Below, in pieces: positions 1-9,333 of a stretch of DNA of 64,000 nucleotides (positions are counted from its first letter, which is position 1; every line of letters starts with the position of its first letter). The stretch comes from Propionivibrio limicola. GTDB lineage: Bacteria; Pseudomonadota; Gammaproteobacteria; Burkholderiales; Rhodocyclaceae. Both the position numbers and the translations under genes were made by a program. The notes below the pieces were generated by a model. The model did no database searches. It saw only the letters and a list, made by a program, of their open reading frames with translations, and was not told where the DNA came from. The stretch covers positions 27,287-91,286 of the forward strand of contig NZ_SSSR01000009.1 in NCBI RefSeq assembly GCF_009469695.1, in the 5' to 3' direction.

Positions 1-1
1 T

Positions 2-460
2 GTGGCCCGTCTTTGGATGGGCCGCTTGCCGATTGTGATCGCGCGGCCCTTCAACTACACGGGGGTGGGGCAGTCTGCGAATTTCCTGTTGCCCAAGATC
101 GTGGATCATTTCCGTAGAGGCGCCAGAGAAATCGAGCTCGGCAATCTGGATGTGGCGCGGGATTTTTCCGATGTGCGGATGGTTACGGCGGCCTATTGCG
201 ATTTGTTGAAGGCCGCGCCTGCGGGAGAGGTGTTCAATGTCTGCTCCGGCGTGGCCTACAGTCTGCAGGATGTGCTGGATATGATGGCGGAAATTGCCGG
301 CTATCGTATTCGCGTAACGGTGAATCCGGCATTCGTTCGGAGCAATGAGGTAAAAATGTTGCGGGGCGACAACGCGAAACTTGTGTCGGCCATTGGCGCC
401 TTGAAGTCGCGCCCCCTGAAAGAAACGCTTGCCTGGATGTATAGCGGAGAAGAGATTTGA
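2..460 (+). CDS. rmd: GDP-6-deoxy-D-mannose (GDP-rhamnose) reductase-like SDR, 5' truncated
   Basis: This is the C-terminal half (about 152 residues) of an extended short-chain dehydrogenase; the Rossmann start and catalytic Tyr lie outside the window. The motif [10 protein letters not shown] near residue 15, followed by a [14 protein letters not shown] segment, is typical of Rmd-type GDP-4-keto-6-deoxy-D-mannose reductases. These make GDP-D-rhamnose for polysaccharide in the cytoplasm. The stop TGA overlaps the TTG start of the next gene (TTGA), so the two are translationally coupled. The two GT4 transferases that follow fit use of GDP-mannose or GDP-rhamnose. A related GDP-sugar epimerase cannot be excluded from half a protein. 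Confidence 0.72.
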   Translation: MARLWMGRLPIVIARPFNYTGVGQSANFLLPKIVDHFRRGAREIELGNLDVARDFSDVRMVTAAYCDLLKAAPAGEVFNVCSGVAYSLQDVLDMMAEIAGYRIRVTVNPAFVRSNEVKMLRGDNAKLVSAIGALKSRPLKETLAWMYSGEEI

Positions 461-1596
461 GGGTTGGTTACGGTGTTTCGGTCCTGTCTCGTGGGCTTCA
501 GACGGGCGGTGTGGATGGTATTGGCACGTATACACGGGAATTGGCCAAAGGGCTGTTGGCGATTCCCGATGTGGATCTGCGGCCGGTCGCCTTTGGTCTA
601 TCTACGGAACAGGTCGTCGAGGCTGGAAAAGCCGGCTTGTCACTGCCGCGTTATGCCGGAATGGCAGCAATGTCTGCCATTACTCCATTTCCATTCATCG
701 GGCATTCGGCTCTCAAAAAGCAGGTGGATTTGTTCCATGCCACGGATCACCTGATTCCGCGGTTGCCCGGCGTGCCCGTATTGGCAACGATCATGGATGC
801 GATTCCGCTTTCTCATCCGGAATGGGTGCGCTTGAATTATCGTGCGCTGAAAACCTGGTTGTGGCGCCGTGCGGGCCAGTGGGCGGATCATGTAGTCACC
901 ATTTCCGAGTATTCGAAGCAGGATATCGTCGAGCAGTTTGCGATTCCTCCCGAACGGGTTAGCGTTGTTCCGTTGGGCGTCGATCAGCGTTATTTTGAGA
1001 AGATCGACGAAGAGAATAAGGCCGGCGTTCTGAAGAAACTGGGGCTTCCATCGAGGTTTTTCCTGTTTATCGGCACGCTGCAACCGCGCAAGAACGTTGA
1101 ACGCGTGATCGATGCGCATGCCACGCTGCCTTTGGAAGTTCAGCAGGAATTTCCGATGGTTGTCGTTGGCCGCGCGGGGTGGTGTGTCGATGCGTTGCTG
1201 GAGAAACTGCAACGTGCAGAGGCCGGTGGTACCGTTCGCTGGTTGAAGTATTTGCCGGACTATGAAGCCAGGGCGTTGTTGCAAAGTGCTTGCGCTTTGG
1301 TGTTTCCCTCTTTGTATGAGGGCTATGGGCTTCCTGTAGTGGAGGCCTTTGCCTCGCGGCTGCCTGTAATCACGTCAAATACGACGGCGTTGCCGGAGGT
1401 TGCCGAGGGGGCGGCGTTGATGGTCAATCCGCTGGATATTGAAGAAATCGGCCATGCCATGCGGCGGATCGTCGATGACGCTGAGTTGGCCGGAGAGCTG
1501 CGTGAGAAGGGATTTGTTCGGGCCAGAGAAGCAACGTGGGCGGCTTGCGCGGACAAAACTGCTAAGCTCTACCGTCAGTTGATTTCCGGCGCGTGA
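457..1596 (+). CDS. GT4 family glycosyltransferase (mannosyl/rhamnosyltransferase-like)
   Basis: A 379-residue GT-B glycosyltransferase. The N-terminal half starts with [10 protein letters not shown] and a GIGTYTREL acceptor-side segment. The C-terminal half has the nucleotide-sugar motif ([12 protein letters not shown], then [17 protein letters not shown] with the EX7E pattern). The start is TTG, overlapping the previous stop by four bases. It resembles WbpY/WbdB-type enzymes that add mannose or D-rhamnose to a lipid-linked polysaccharide on the cytoplasmic face of the inner membrane. The donor is inferred from the upstream GDP-sugar reductase and not from the sequence itself. Confidence 0.88.
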   Translation: MRVGYGVSVLSRGLQTGGVDGIGTYTRELAKGLLAIPDVDLRPVAFGLSTEQVVEAGKAGLSLPRYAGMAAMSAITPFPFIGHSALKKQVDLFHATDHLIPRLPGVPVLATIMDAIPLSHPEWVRLNYRALKTWLWRRAGQWADHVVTISEYSKQDIVEQFAIPPERVSVVPLGVDQRYFEKIDEENKAGVLKKLGLPSRFFLFIGTLQPRKNVERVIDAHATLPLEVQQEFPMVVVGRAGWCVDALLEKLQRAEAGGTVRWLKYLPDYEARALLQSACALVFPSLYEGYGLPVVEAFASRLPVITSNTTALPEVAEGAALMVNPLDIEEIGHAMRRIVDDAELAGELREKGFVRAREATWAACADKTAKLYRQLISGA

Positions 1597-1597
1597 A

Positions 1598-2722
1598 ATG
1601 CAGGTTTTACACGTTTACAAGACTTATTTTCCGGACCCGCCGGGTGGCCTTCAGGAAGCCATTCGGCAATTTTGCATGGCGACGGAGAAGCTTGGGGTAG
1701 CAAATACTATTTTTACCTTGTCCCCCAGTCCTGACCCGAAAGAACTGATTCGTCCAGAGGCCAAGGTTGTAAGGGGGCGATCGTTTATGGTGCCCGCTTC
1801 GTGTGATTTGGGTGGTCCGGCGGACGCACGTCTGTTTGCAAGCCTGGCGAAGCGGGCCGATGTCTTGCACTATCAGTTTCCGTGGCCATTTGCCGATTTA
1901 CTGCATTTGCTGGTGCGGCCCGAGGTTCCGGCCGTTCTGACCTATCATTCCGACATCATTCGCCAGCGCTGGCTCGGTGCGATCTATGCCCCGTTGATGT
2001 GGCGCATGTTGCGTAGCGTGCAGGTCATTGTGGCAACGTCCCCGAATTATGCGCAATCCAGTCCGGTGCTTTCGCATCCGTCGATTCGCGATAAGGTACG
2101 CGTGATTCCTTTGGGAATAGATGAGCAGACTTATCCTGCCGAAGGCGACGAATCGATCCTGCAGAAACTCGAGCTGGAAGACGGGCAGCCCTATTTTTTG
2201 TTTATTGGCGTTCTGCGTTATTACAAGGGCTTGCACACGCTGATCGAAGCGGCGACGCGGATAAAGGCAAAAATAGTTATTGCCGGTTCGGGGCCGGAAC
2301 GGGAGAGGCTGGTTAAACAGGCGCAAGAGTTGGGGGCGGTTAATGTCGTCTTCGCCGGGCAGGTTTCGAACCGGGAAAAGGTCAGCCTGCTGAAAAAATG
2401 CGCAGCTCTGGTCTTGCCATCACATTTGCGGTCGGAAGCATTTGGCATGGTGCTGGTGGAGGCGGCAATGTTTGGCCGGCCGCTGATTTCCTGCGAGATG
2501 GGATCGGGTACCACTTTTGTGAACGCACATGAAGAAACCGGCTTCGCTGTGCCACCTGAAAGTCCGCAAGCATTAGCTCAAGCCATGCAATTCTTGCTTG
2601 AAGAAGGTCTTGCCAACAAAATGGGCCTGGCCGCGCGGCAGCGTTATGAAAGGCTTTTCTCCGGGAATGCTTTAGGCCAGGCTTACGCCGCACTGTACAA
2701 GGATGTGCTTTCCCATGGCTAA
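1598..2722 (+). CDS. GT4 family glycosyltransferase (WbpZ-like)
   Basis: A 374-residue GT-B glycosyltransferase. The N-terminus VYKTYFPDPPGGLQEAIRQ is the sort of start seen in WbpZ/WbaZ-like mannosyl or rhamnosyl transferases. The C-terminal half carries YFLFIGVLRYYKGL and the donor-binding segment SEAFGMVLVEAAMFG. The ATG lies one base after the preceding stop, so this is one operon. It probably adds a second residue to the growing O-polysaccharide from a GDP-sugar. Linkage and acceptor cannot be read from sequence. Confidence 0.88.
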   Translation: MQVLHVYKTYFPDPPGGLQEAIRQFCMATEKLGVANTIFTLSPSPDPKELIRPEAKVVRGRSFMVPASCDLGGPADARLFASLAKRADVLHYQFPWPFADLLHLLVRPEVPAVLTYHSDIIRQRWLGAIYAPLMWRMLRSVQVIVATSPNYAQSSPVLSHPSIRDKVRVIPLGIDEQTYPAEGDESILQKLELEDGQPYFLFIGVLRYYKGLHTLIEAATRIKAKIVIAGSGPERERLVKQAQELGAVNVVFAGQVSNREKVSLLKKCAALVLPSHLRSEAFGMVLVEAAMFGRPLISCEMGSGTTFVNAHEETGFAVPPESPQALAQAMQFLLEEGLANKMGLAARQRYERLFSGNALGQAYAALYKDVLSHG

Positions 2723-2746
2723 GCGCTCCCCGAAAGACTGGGGAAT

Positions 2747-4315
2747 ATGTTTGCCGGTACGGCTAGGGGGCCATGGCCAGCAATTTCCGAATTCGACATG
2801 TCGGCAAAATTAGGCTTCGCGGCCAACTACATCAGCAAAATTTATATTGCGCTGGTCGGCATTGCCATCGTGCCGCTCTATGTGCGCTACATGGGCGCAG
2901 AGGCCTATGGTCTTGTTGGCTTCTTTGCCATGCTTCAATCGTGGCTCTTGCTGCTCGATATGGGGCTTTCCCCCATGTTCTCCAGGGAATTGTCACGATA
3001 TAAGGCGGGTGCCATGTCGACGCTAGAAGCAATGGCGCTCCTGCGCAATCTTGAGTGGTTTTTTGGTGCGCTGGCTGTGGTTTGCTCTGTTGCCGTAGTT
3101 CTTGTGAGCGACTGGATCGCGTCATCGTGGCTTGAGTTTTCTTTGCTTCCCCATGGCGAAGTTGTTTTTTGTATTTCGGTGATGGGGGTAATGGTCGGGC
3201 AGCGATGGCTGATCTCGGCCTATTCCAGCGGCTTGATCGGGCTGGACCGCCAACTCTCAATCAGTGCGGCGGCCGTTGCCGTGGCAACGCTGCGTAGTTT
3301 GGGTGTGTTGGTCGTTCTGCGTTTTATTTCCATTCGGCCCGCGGCGTTCTTTGCCTACCAACTATTGGTCGTGATTTTTGAATGCTGGCTTAATCGATGG
3401 CTGCTCGGTCGTTCAATTCCCAAGGTCAGGGTAAGTTTCTGGCCATCCTGGGGCGCTGTGTTGAAGCCGCATGTGCCCTTTGCGCTACGCATGGCCTACC
3501 TTTCATTGGTGTGGAGCGCAATCATGCAGACCGACAAGCTTCTTTTGTCGCATTGGCTGCATCTTGAGGAATACGGTTATTTCAGCGTCGCGGTCACCGC
3601 TGCCAATGGCATCATCTTGATGTTTTTTCCCTTTGGTCAAGCGTTGCAGCCCAGGATAACCATGCTGGCGGCGCAGGGGCAGTGGGCCGGTATGGCTGAT
3701 CTGTATCGATTGGGAACCCAGTTTGCGGCAGCTCTACTCATGTCTGCGGCGGGGGTGATGGTTTTCCTGGCCGAACCGTTGTTGCTGACGTGGACAAATA
3801 ATGCCGATCTCGCGGCGCAAGCGGCGCCGGTGCTTGCGCTGTATGCAATGGGTAACGCGGCGTTTGCTTTGCATAACCTGGCCTTCCAGGTCCAGTTTGC
3901 CAAAGGGATTACTCGTTGGCAGGGGATTGGTTCGTCGGTCTTTGCGGTGGCGTGGCTCCCTATTCTGGCCGTCGTGGCTTATCGATATGGGGCCGTAGGT
4001 GCGGGATGGGTCTGGCTGGTTGGAAATGCCTTGTTCCTTCTGTTCTGGGTGACCTTCGCTCATGGCAAGGTCGCTCCGGAGATCAAATGGCGTTGGTTGT
4101 TCGAGGATGTTTTGTCGGTTGCGGCGGTCGCGTTGTTGTCTTGCCTGTTGACCAAGACGTTTGTCTTCACGTCGCACGGACGCGTGGAGGATGCGGCATT
4201 TCTAGTGATGACCGGCGCCATCAGCGTGTTTCTGGGGCTGTTGGCAGGCAGCAAGACTCGTTCCTGGCTATGGACGCAGGTGGTTTTGGCGCGAGCCCGG
4301 TTTTTTGCGACGTGA
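2747..4315 (+). CDS. Polysaccharide flippase (Wzx/MATE-like membrane protein)
   Basis: A 522-residue, very hydrophobic protein with about 12-14 predicted transmembrane helices, beginning at IYIALVGIAIVPLYVRYMG. Oligosaccharide flippases of the MVF/MATE superfamily have this size and start. It would move undecaprenyl-linked oligosaccharide from the cytoplasmic to the periplasmic face. I chose the ATG at 2747 because a GGGGA Shine-Dalgarno stands five bases upstream. A second in-frame ATG at 2798 gives an N-terminus closer to the family average but has no visible ribosome site. It sits inside the glycosyltransferase operon. No Wzy polymerase gene is in the window. Confidence 0.85.
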   Translation: MFAGTARGPWPAISEFDMSAKLGFAANYISKIYIALVGIAIVPLYVRYMGAEAYGLVGFFAMLQSWLLLLDMGLSPMFSRELSRYKAGAMSTLEAMALLRNLEWFFGALAVVCSVAVVLVSDWIASSWLEFSLLPHGEVVFCISVMGVMVGQRWLISAYSSGLIGLDRQLSISAAAVAVATLRSLGVLVVLRFISIRPAAFFAYQLLVVIFECWLNRWLLGRSIPKVRVSFWPSWGAVLKPHVPFALRMAYLSLVWSAIMQTDKLLLSHWLHLEEYGYFSVAVTAANGIILMFFPFGQALQPRITMLAAQGQWAGMADLYRLGTQFAAALLMSAAGVMVFLAEPLLLTWTNNADLAAQAAPVLALYAMGNAAFALHNLAFQVQFAKGITRWQGIGSSVFAVAWLPILAVVAYRYGAVGAGWVWLVGNALFLLFWVTFAHGKVAPEIKWRWLFEDVLSVAAVALLSCLLTKTFVFTSHGRVEDAAFLVMTGAISVFLGLLAGSKTRSWLWTQVVLARARFFAT

Positions 4316-4350
4316 CATCGGAAATGCATTTGGGTGATGAAGGGCATGGG

Positions 4351-5286
4351 ATGGCTGTATTGGTGACAGGAGCCAACGGCTTCGTCGGACGCGCTCTGTG
4401 TGCCGAATTGCTGAAACGTGCCATTCCGTTACGCGCCTTGGTACGGGGGGGGGCGGATTTTGATCTTGATTGCGAAGTCGCGAAAATTGCGGATTTCGTA
4501 TCCGGCCCAGACTTGGTGGGGGCGTTTGCGGATATAACGACGGTTATTCATCTTGCCGCCCGTGTCCATGTGATGCACGAGAGCGCGGTCGACCCGTTGG
4601 CGGAATTCCGCCGGGTGAATGTGTTCGGGACCGAGAGGCTGGCCCGGGCAGCGGTGGCGTCCGGCGTAAGGCGTTTTGTTTTCGTCAGCTCGGTCAAGGT
4701 GAATGGGGAAGGCACGGAAGGTCGAGAGCCGTTCTCGGAAGGCGATCAGCCAATGCCGCAAGATCCCTATGGTGTCTCAAAATTCGAGGCCGAGCAGGCA
4801 TTGCATCGGGTGGCCGCGGAAACAGGTCTTGAGGTCGTTATTGTGCGTCCGCCGCTTGTCTATGGACCGAACGTAAAAGGTAACTTCGCGACGATGCTGA
4901 AGGTGCTCAGGCGGGGCCTTCCGTTGCCTCTGGCTTCCGTCAAGAACTCGCGGAGTCTGATTTATGTCGCCAATCTGGCCGACGCGTTGATCACCTGTGC
5001 GACGCACCCGGCCGCTGCCGGGCAGACTTATCTGGTGAGCGATGGAGAGGATGTTTCGACGCCGGATCTGCTGCGCGGGTTGGGGGGCGCGATGGGATGT
5101 CCGGCGCGATTGCTGCCGTGCCCCGTTGGATTGTTGCGGTTGGGTGGGCGTGTGTTCGGAAAGTCGGGGCAACTTGATCGCCTGCTGGGTTCTCTGCGCG
5201 TCGATAGCGGCAAAATTCGTCATGATCTTGGCTGGAGGCCGCCGTATTCTCTGCAGCAAGGGCTGCAGGCTTCGGTGCGGACCTGA
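4351..5286 (+). CDS. NAD-dependent epimerase/reductase, UDP-4-keto-6-deoxy-GlcNAc reductase-like (WbpV-like)
   Basis: A 311-residue extended SDR. The N-terminus LVTGANGFVGRAL is the Rossmann glycine motif, VSSVKVNGE carries the catalytic Ser, and DPYGVSKFEAE is the YxxxK active site. I start it at the ATG at 4351; the frame stays open further upstream but that part overlaps the flippase gene and has no family similarity. With the PglC-type transferase and WbpM-like dehydratase just downstream, the order matches wbpV-wbpL-wbpM of Pseudomonas. A 4-keto reductase giving UDP-D-FucNAc or UDP-D-QuiNAc is therefore the best guess. The stereochemistry is unknown. Confidence 0.85.
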   Translation: MAVLVTGANGFVGRALCAELLKRAIPLRALVRGGADFDLDCEVAKIADFVSGPDLVGAFADITTVIHLAARVHVMHESAVDPLAEFRRVNVFGTERLARAAVASGVRRFVFVSSVKVNGEGTEGREPFSEGDQPMPQDPYGVSKFEAEQALHRVAAETGLEVVIVRPPLVYGPNVKGNFATMLKVLRRGLPLPLASVKNSRSLIYVANLADALITCATHPAAAGQTYLVSDGEDVSTPDLLRGLGGAMGCPARLLPCPVGLLRLGGRVFGKSGQLDRLLGSLRVDSGKIRHDLGWRPPYSLQQGLQASVRT

Positions 5287-5302
5287 GCGGTTTGGAGGAA
5301 GG

Positions 5303-5863
5303 GTGAAGCGCGCATTTGATCTTGTGTTGGGCCTCGTGGCCTTGGCGTTCCTGTGGTTGCCGATTATCGTTGTTGCTGCGCTGGTGCGGCTGACTTCTCC
5401 GGGGCCGGCCTTGTACTGGTCCGACCGGGTTGGCCGAAACAACCGGATTTTCAAAATGCCCAAGTTTCGCAGCATGCGGACCGGTACTCCGGCGGTGGCG
5501 ACGCATCTGCTCAAGGATCCGGCCAGCCATCTGACGCCGATAGGCTCCTTCCTGCGGCGAACCAGCCTCGACGAACTGCCCCAGTTGTGGAGCATCCTGA
5601 AGGGCGACATGAGTTTCGTCGGCCCTCGCCCGGCGCTGTTCAACCAGCAGGATTTGATCGACCTGCGCACGCAATACGGCGTTCACGAGCTGACGCCAGG
5701 ATTGACCGGCTGGGCGCAGATCAATGGCCGCGATGAGTTGCCGATTCCGGAAAAGGTGGCGCTCGATGTCGAATATTTGCAGCGTCGCTCCTTCTGGTTC
5801 GACTGCCTCATCATCTGGAGAACGGCCATCAAGGTTGTGAAGCGCGACGGTGTTTCGCACTGA
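5303..5863 (+). CDS. Initiating phosphosugar transferase (PglC-type, bacterial sugar transferase family)
   Basis: 186 residues, the size of the minimal monotopic phosphoglycosyl transferases. A hydrophobic re-entrant helix is at residues 4-30. Then come PKFRSMRT, RRTSLDELPQLWSILKGDM with the catalytic Asp-Glu pair, SFVGPRP, and PGLTGWAQINGR. It transfers a phospho-sugar from UDP-sugar to undecaprenyl phosphate, the first step of repeat-unit assembly. The start is GTG at 5303, set by the strong site GGAGGAA at 5294-5300. It lies between the sugar reductase and the WbpM-like dehydratase, so the first sugar is probably a 6-deoxy-N-acetylhexosamine (inference). Confidence 0.92.
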   Translation: MKRAFDLVLGLVALAFLWLPIIVVAALVRLTSPGPALYWSDRVGRNNRIFKMPKFRSMRTGTPAVATHLLKDPASHLTPIGSFLRRTSLDELPQLWSILKGDMSFVGPRPALFNQQDLIDLRTQYGVHELTPGLTGWAQINGRDELPIPEKVALDVEYLQRRSFWFDCLIIWRTAIKVVKRDGVSH

Positions 5864-5931
5864 TCATGCTTTGGTGATCAAGTAGAATGCACGGTTCGCC
5901 TCACGCCTGAGGCCCGTCTTATCATTCCCCG

Positions 5932-7764
5932 ATGAATCCCGTTCTCGTCGCCAAGCGTTTTCTTGCCGTTATCTACGACCTTTCCGCCTTGGTCGTGTGC
6001 TGGTTCCTTGCCTACTGGCTGCGTTTCAATCTGGATATTCCCGGGCCGTTCCTTGCCGGAGGGGCGGAAGCCTTGCTGCTGGTGCTGGCCGTTCATGCGC
6101 CGGCCTACTGGCTTTTTGGTCTGTACCGGGGGATCTGGCGCTACGCGAGCCTGATGGATTTGCGCCGCATCATCGTTGCCGTTGCTGTGGCGGCGGTTGG
6201 CGTGGGAGCGGCCGTTTTCATGTTCCAGAAAACCTCCGTGCCCCGCTCGGTGCTGATCCTGCACCCGATTCTTCTGGTGTTCGCCATGGGCGGCGGCCGC
6301 TTTACCTACCGGGCGTGGCGCGACCGCGCTTTGTACGGGCGGATGATGCTGGTCGGCGAACCGGTGCTGGTGCTCGGTTCCGGCGATGGCGCGGATCGGT
6401 TGCTTCGCGAGTTGGTGTTCTCGCCGGACTGGTGCGTGGTCGGGCTGTTCGGGTCGGAGAGCCGGCGTGTCGGTCATGAACTGCACGGGGTGAAAGTCCT
6501 CGGGCTGATCGACGACCTGCCGAAATGGGCGGACAAGCTGTCGGTCAGGAAAGCCATCGTGGCGATGCCGGAAGCTTCGCAGGTGCGCCGCCGTCACGCG
6601 ATGGAAGTGGCCGTGCAGGCGGGCCTCTCGGTGCTGACGGTGCCGAGTCTCGATGACATGCTGTCCGAGAAGGTAAGCATTTCCCAGGTTCGTCAGGTCC
6701 AGCTCGAAGACTTGCTCGGGCGCGAGGCGGTTCGGCTCGACAATGCCGGTTTGCGCGACTGGCTCGGCGAACACGTGGTGCTGGTGACCGGAGCGGGGGG
6801 GTCGATCGGTTCGGAGCTGGCGCGGCAGATCGCGCAGTTCAGGCCGCGTTTGCTGGTGCTGTTCGACATTTCGGAGTTCGCGCTCTATCAGGTCGAACAG
6901 GAGTTCCAGCGTCGTTTTTCGGCCTTGCCGATTGCCTGCGTCGTGGGTGACGTGAAGGACGTCGAGTCTCTGGAACGGGTGTTCCAGACGCACCGTCCGT
7001 CGATTGTTTTCCATGCGGCGGCGTACAAGCATGTGCCGCTGATGGAGGGGGAGAACGCCTGGCAGGCGGTGCGCAATAACGTGTTGGGTTCGAAGCGGCT
7101 GGCCGAGGCGGCGCAGCGGTATGGCGTCGAAAAAATGGTGCTGATTTCGACCGACAAGGCGGTCAATCCGACGAACGTCATGGGCGCGACCAAGCGACTG
7201 GCCGAGCGGGTGCTTGGCGGGATGCAGCAGGCGGGCGGGACGCGCTTCGTTACGGTCCGTTTCGGCAACGTGCTTGGCAGCAACGGCTCCGTTATCCCGA
7301 AATTCCGCGAGCAGATCGCCCGGGGTGGCCCGGTGACGGTGACGCATCCGGAGATCATCCGCTATTTCATGCTGATCCCCGAGGCGGCGCAGTTGGTGCT
7401 GCAGGCGGGGCTGATGGGACAGGGCGGCGAAATTTTCGTGCTGGAAATGGGCGAGCCGATCAGGATCGCCGATCTGGCGCGCGACATGATCCGCCTCTCC
7501 GGTTTTTCCGAGGACGAGATCAGGATCGAATACACCGGGTTACGGCCGGGCGAGAAGCTCTACGAGGAATTGCTGACGGACAGCGAACGGACGCTGCCCA
7601 CGCCCCATGACAAGCTGCGTGTTGCCCAGGCCGAAGCGGCCCCGCCGGCCGATTGGCGGGCCGAACTCGACCATTGGCTCGGGCAGCCGGCGCCGGCAAG
7701 CGCGAACGAATTGAAACGGCACCTGCAACGATTCGTGCCGGAGTACGCGCCGCAACTGCAATGA
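5932..7764 (+). CDS. UDP-GlcNAc 4,6-dehydratase, membrane-bound WbpM/CapD-like
   Basis: A 610-residue protein with about four N-terminal transmembrane helices (residues 10-110) and a first nucleotide-binding region near 140-240 (VLVLGSGDGADRLL). The SDR dehydratase domain begins at GAGGSIGSELARQ (about 286). Catalytic elements include STDKAVNPTNVMGATKR. It converts UDP-GlcNAc to UDP-4-keto-6-deoxy-HexNAc at the membrane, supplying the reductase two genes upstream. The 68-base gap before it contains a 6-bp TGATCA hairpin, so it may have its own promoter, though I could not assign one. Confidence 0.92.
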   Translation: MNPVLVAKRFLAVIYDLSALVVCWFLAYWLRFNLDIPGPFLAGGAEALLLVLAVHAPAYWLFGLYRGIWRYASLMDLRRIIVAVAVAAVGVGAAVFMFQKTSVPRSVLILHPILLVFAMGGGRFTYRAWRDRALYGRMMLVGEPVLVLGSGDGADRLLRELVFSPDWCVVGLFGSESRRVGHELHGVKVLGLIDDLPKWADKLSVRKAIVAMPEASQVRRRHAMEVAVQAGLSVLTVPSLDDMLSEKVSISQVRQVQLEDLLGREAVRLDNAGLRDWLGEHVVLVTGAGGSIGSELARQIAQFRPRLLVLFDISEFALYQVEQEFQRRFSALPIACVVGDVKDVESLERVFQTHRPSIVFHAAAYKHVPLMEGENAWQAVRNNVLGSKRLAEAAQRYGVEKMVLISTDKAVNPTNVMGATKRLAERVLGGMQQAGGTRFVTVRFGNVLGSNGSVIPKFREQIARGGPVTVTHPEIIRYFMLIPEAAQLVLQAGLMGQGGEIFVLEMGEPIRIADLARDMIRLSGFSEDEIRIEYTGLRPGEKLYEELLTDSERTLPTPHDKLRVAQAEAAPPADWRAELDHWLGQPAPASANELKRHLQRFVPEYAPQLQ

Positions 7765-7777
7765 ATCGGGGGAAAGC

Positions 7778-8785
7778 ATGCATATTCTCGTAACCGGCGG
7801 CACCGGCTTCATCGGATCGCACACCTGTGTCGCGCTGCTCGAAGGCGGGCACGAGGTTTCCATCGTCGATAACCTCTCCAACAGCCGGCGCGATGTCGTT
7901 GAGCGTGTGGCCCAGATTGCCGGTCGTGCTCCCGTCTTTTTCGAGGGCGATGTCCGTGACCGGTCGCTGTTGCGGCAGATTTTTGAGAAAAAGCGGGTCG
8001 ATGCGGTCATCCATTTCGCCGGCCTGAAGGCGGTCGGCGAGTCGGTGGCGCAGCCGCTGCGTTACTACGACTGGAACGTCGGCGGGACGATTGCGCTGTG
8101 CGAAGCGATGGCTGAAGCGCATGTGAAAACGCTGATCTTCAGCTCGTCGGCGACCGTGTATGGCGATCCGGCTTCGGTGCCGATCCGCGAGGATTTTCCG
8201 CGCTCGGCGACCAATCCCTACGGCGCCAGCAAGCTGATGATCGAGGATATTCTGGCGGACCTCGCCAAGGCCGATGCGGAATGGCGGATTGGCCGCCTGC
8301 GCTATTTCAACCCGGTCGGCGCGCATGAAAGCGGCCTGATCGGCGAGACGCCGAGCGGCATTCCGAACAACCTGATGCCCTACGTGGCGCAGGTGGCGTG
8401 CGGACAGCGCGAGCGGTTGAGCGTTTTCGGCAACGACTATCCGACGCCGGACGGGACGGGCGTGCGCGATTACATCCACGTCGTCGATCTGGCCGAGGGG
8501 CATGTGGCGGCGCTCGATTACCTGCGGCGGCACGAGGGCATGCTGACGGTGAATCTGGGCACGGGGCGCGGTTATTCGGTTCTCGAAATGGTGCGGGCGT
8601 TCGAAAAGGCCAGCGGTCGGCCGGTGCCCTATCAGATTGTGGCCCGCCGTCCCGGCGACGTCGCGGCCTGCTATGCGGATACGTCGCTGGCGGAAAAGCT
8701 GCTTGGCTGGCGGGCCAGGCGGGGGATCGATGAGATGTGTCGGGATGCGTGGGGGTGGGAATGTGCTAATCGCCCGGTGGTTTAA
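7778..8785 (+). CDS. galE: UDP-glucose 4-epimerase
   Basis: A 335-residue epimerase with the full signature: TGGTGFIGSHT at the N-terminus, SSSATVYGDP with the catalytic Ser, and NPYGASKLM with the catalytic Tyr and Lys. GalE of E. coli is 338 residues. It interconverts UDP-glucose and UDP-galactose (possibly the GlcNAc/GalNAc pair) for lipopolysaccharide and polysaccharide precursors. The start is 13 bases after the dehydratase stop, with a GGGGGAAAG ribosome site. It is the last gene of the polysaccharide operon. A REP element begins three bases after its stop codon. Confidence 0.95.
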   Translation: MHILVTGGTGFIGSHTCVALLEGGHEVSIVDNLSNSRRDVVERVAQIAGRAPVFFEGDVRDRSLLRQIFEKKRVDAVIHFAGLKAVGESVAQPLRYYDWNVGGTIALCEAMAEAHVKTLIFSSSATVYGDPASVPIREDFPRSATNPYGASKLMIEDILADLAKADAEWRIGRLRYFNPVGAHESGLIGETPSGIPNNLMPYVAQVACGQRERLSVFGNDYPTPDGTGVRDYIHVVDLAEGHVAALDYLRRHEGMLTVNLGTGRGYSVLEMVRAFEKASGRPVPYQIVARRPGDVAACYADTSLAEKLLGWRARRGIDEMCRDAWGWECANRPVV

Positions 8786-8787
8786 TC

Positions 8788-8852
8788 GCCCAGCGGAGCT
8801 GGGCTCCTACATGGGGGCGCGAACCGGCCGTAGGAGCACAGCTTTGCTGCGC
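8788..8852. repeat. REP pair (BIME-like), left copy
   Basis: Two inverted REP units. The first is GCCCAGC-GGA-GCTGGGC (8788-8804), a perfect 7-bp hairpin followed by TCCTAC. The second starts GTAGGAGC and forms the hairpin GCACAGC-TTT-GCTGCGC (8836-8852, one mismatch). Each unit carries the GTAG tetranucleotide beside the palindrome that defines REP sequences bound by RAYT transposases. It lies directly between galE and the transposase gene and is nearly identical to the pair at 9334-9393. Confidence 0.85.
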
Positions 8853-8876
8853 GATTGATTGACACAAGGATTCGAC

Positions 8877-9320
8877 ATGACCGATGCCCCGCATGGATGC
8901 AATCTCCGTCGCGGACGTGTCTCTCTGCCCGGTCAGGTTTATTTCGTGACGATGGTCTGTAAAGACAGGCGGTCACATTTTGCTGGCTTTGCCGCCGCGC
9001 GTTGCGCGGTGAGCGCCTTGCACGGCGATGCCGTTGCTGTCCTTGCTGATACACTGGCCTTCGTCGTCATGCCCGATCATGTGCACTGGTTGATGCTGTT
9101 GAAGGAAGGCGCGGGGCTGGGCGAGACTGTATGGCGTTTCAAGGTGAAGGTTAGTCTGGCGATCGGCGGTCGAATTTGGCAGCGTGGTTTTCACGATCAC
9201 GCGTTGCGGCGCGATGAGGATGTGGTGACGGTGGCGCGTTATGTGGTTGCCAATCCGATGCGCGCCGGGCTGGTTCGGAAGGTTGGGGATTATCCGCATT
9301 GGGATGCGGTGTGGGTGTGA
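8877..9320 (+). CDS. REP-associated tyrosine transposase (RAYT, Y1_Tnp family)
   Basis: 147 residues, a single Y1/HUH transposase domain. The HUH motif is HVHW at residues 68-71 and the catalytic Tyr is Tyr122 in YVVANPMRAGL. The segment WQRGFHDHALRRDED is typical of RAYTs. These enzymes nick single-stranded DNA at GTAG next to REP hairpins. The ATG at 8877 is preceded by ACAAGGA. REP pairs flank the gene on both sides, the classic arrangement, and nothing marks it as broken. RAYTs are usually domesticated and single copy, spreading REPs rather than themselves. Confidence 0.93.
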   Translation: MTDAPHGCNLRRGRVSLPGQVYFVTMVCKDRRSHFAGFAAARCAVSALHGDAVAVLADTLAFVVMPDHVHWLMLLKEGAGLGETVWRFKVKVSLAIGGRIWQRGFHDHALRRDEDVVTVARYVVANPMRAGLVRKVGDYPHWDAVWV

Positions 9321-9333
9321 GCTCGGGAAAAAT

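Noticed and set aside
3916..4350. Upstream extension of the sugar reductase frame
   Set aside because: It overlaps the flippase gene in another frame and the family similarity begins exactly at 4351.
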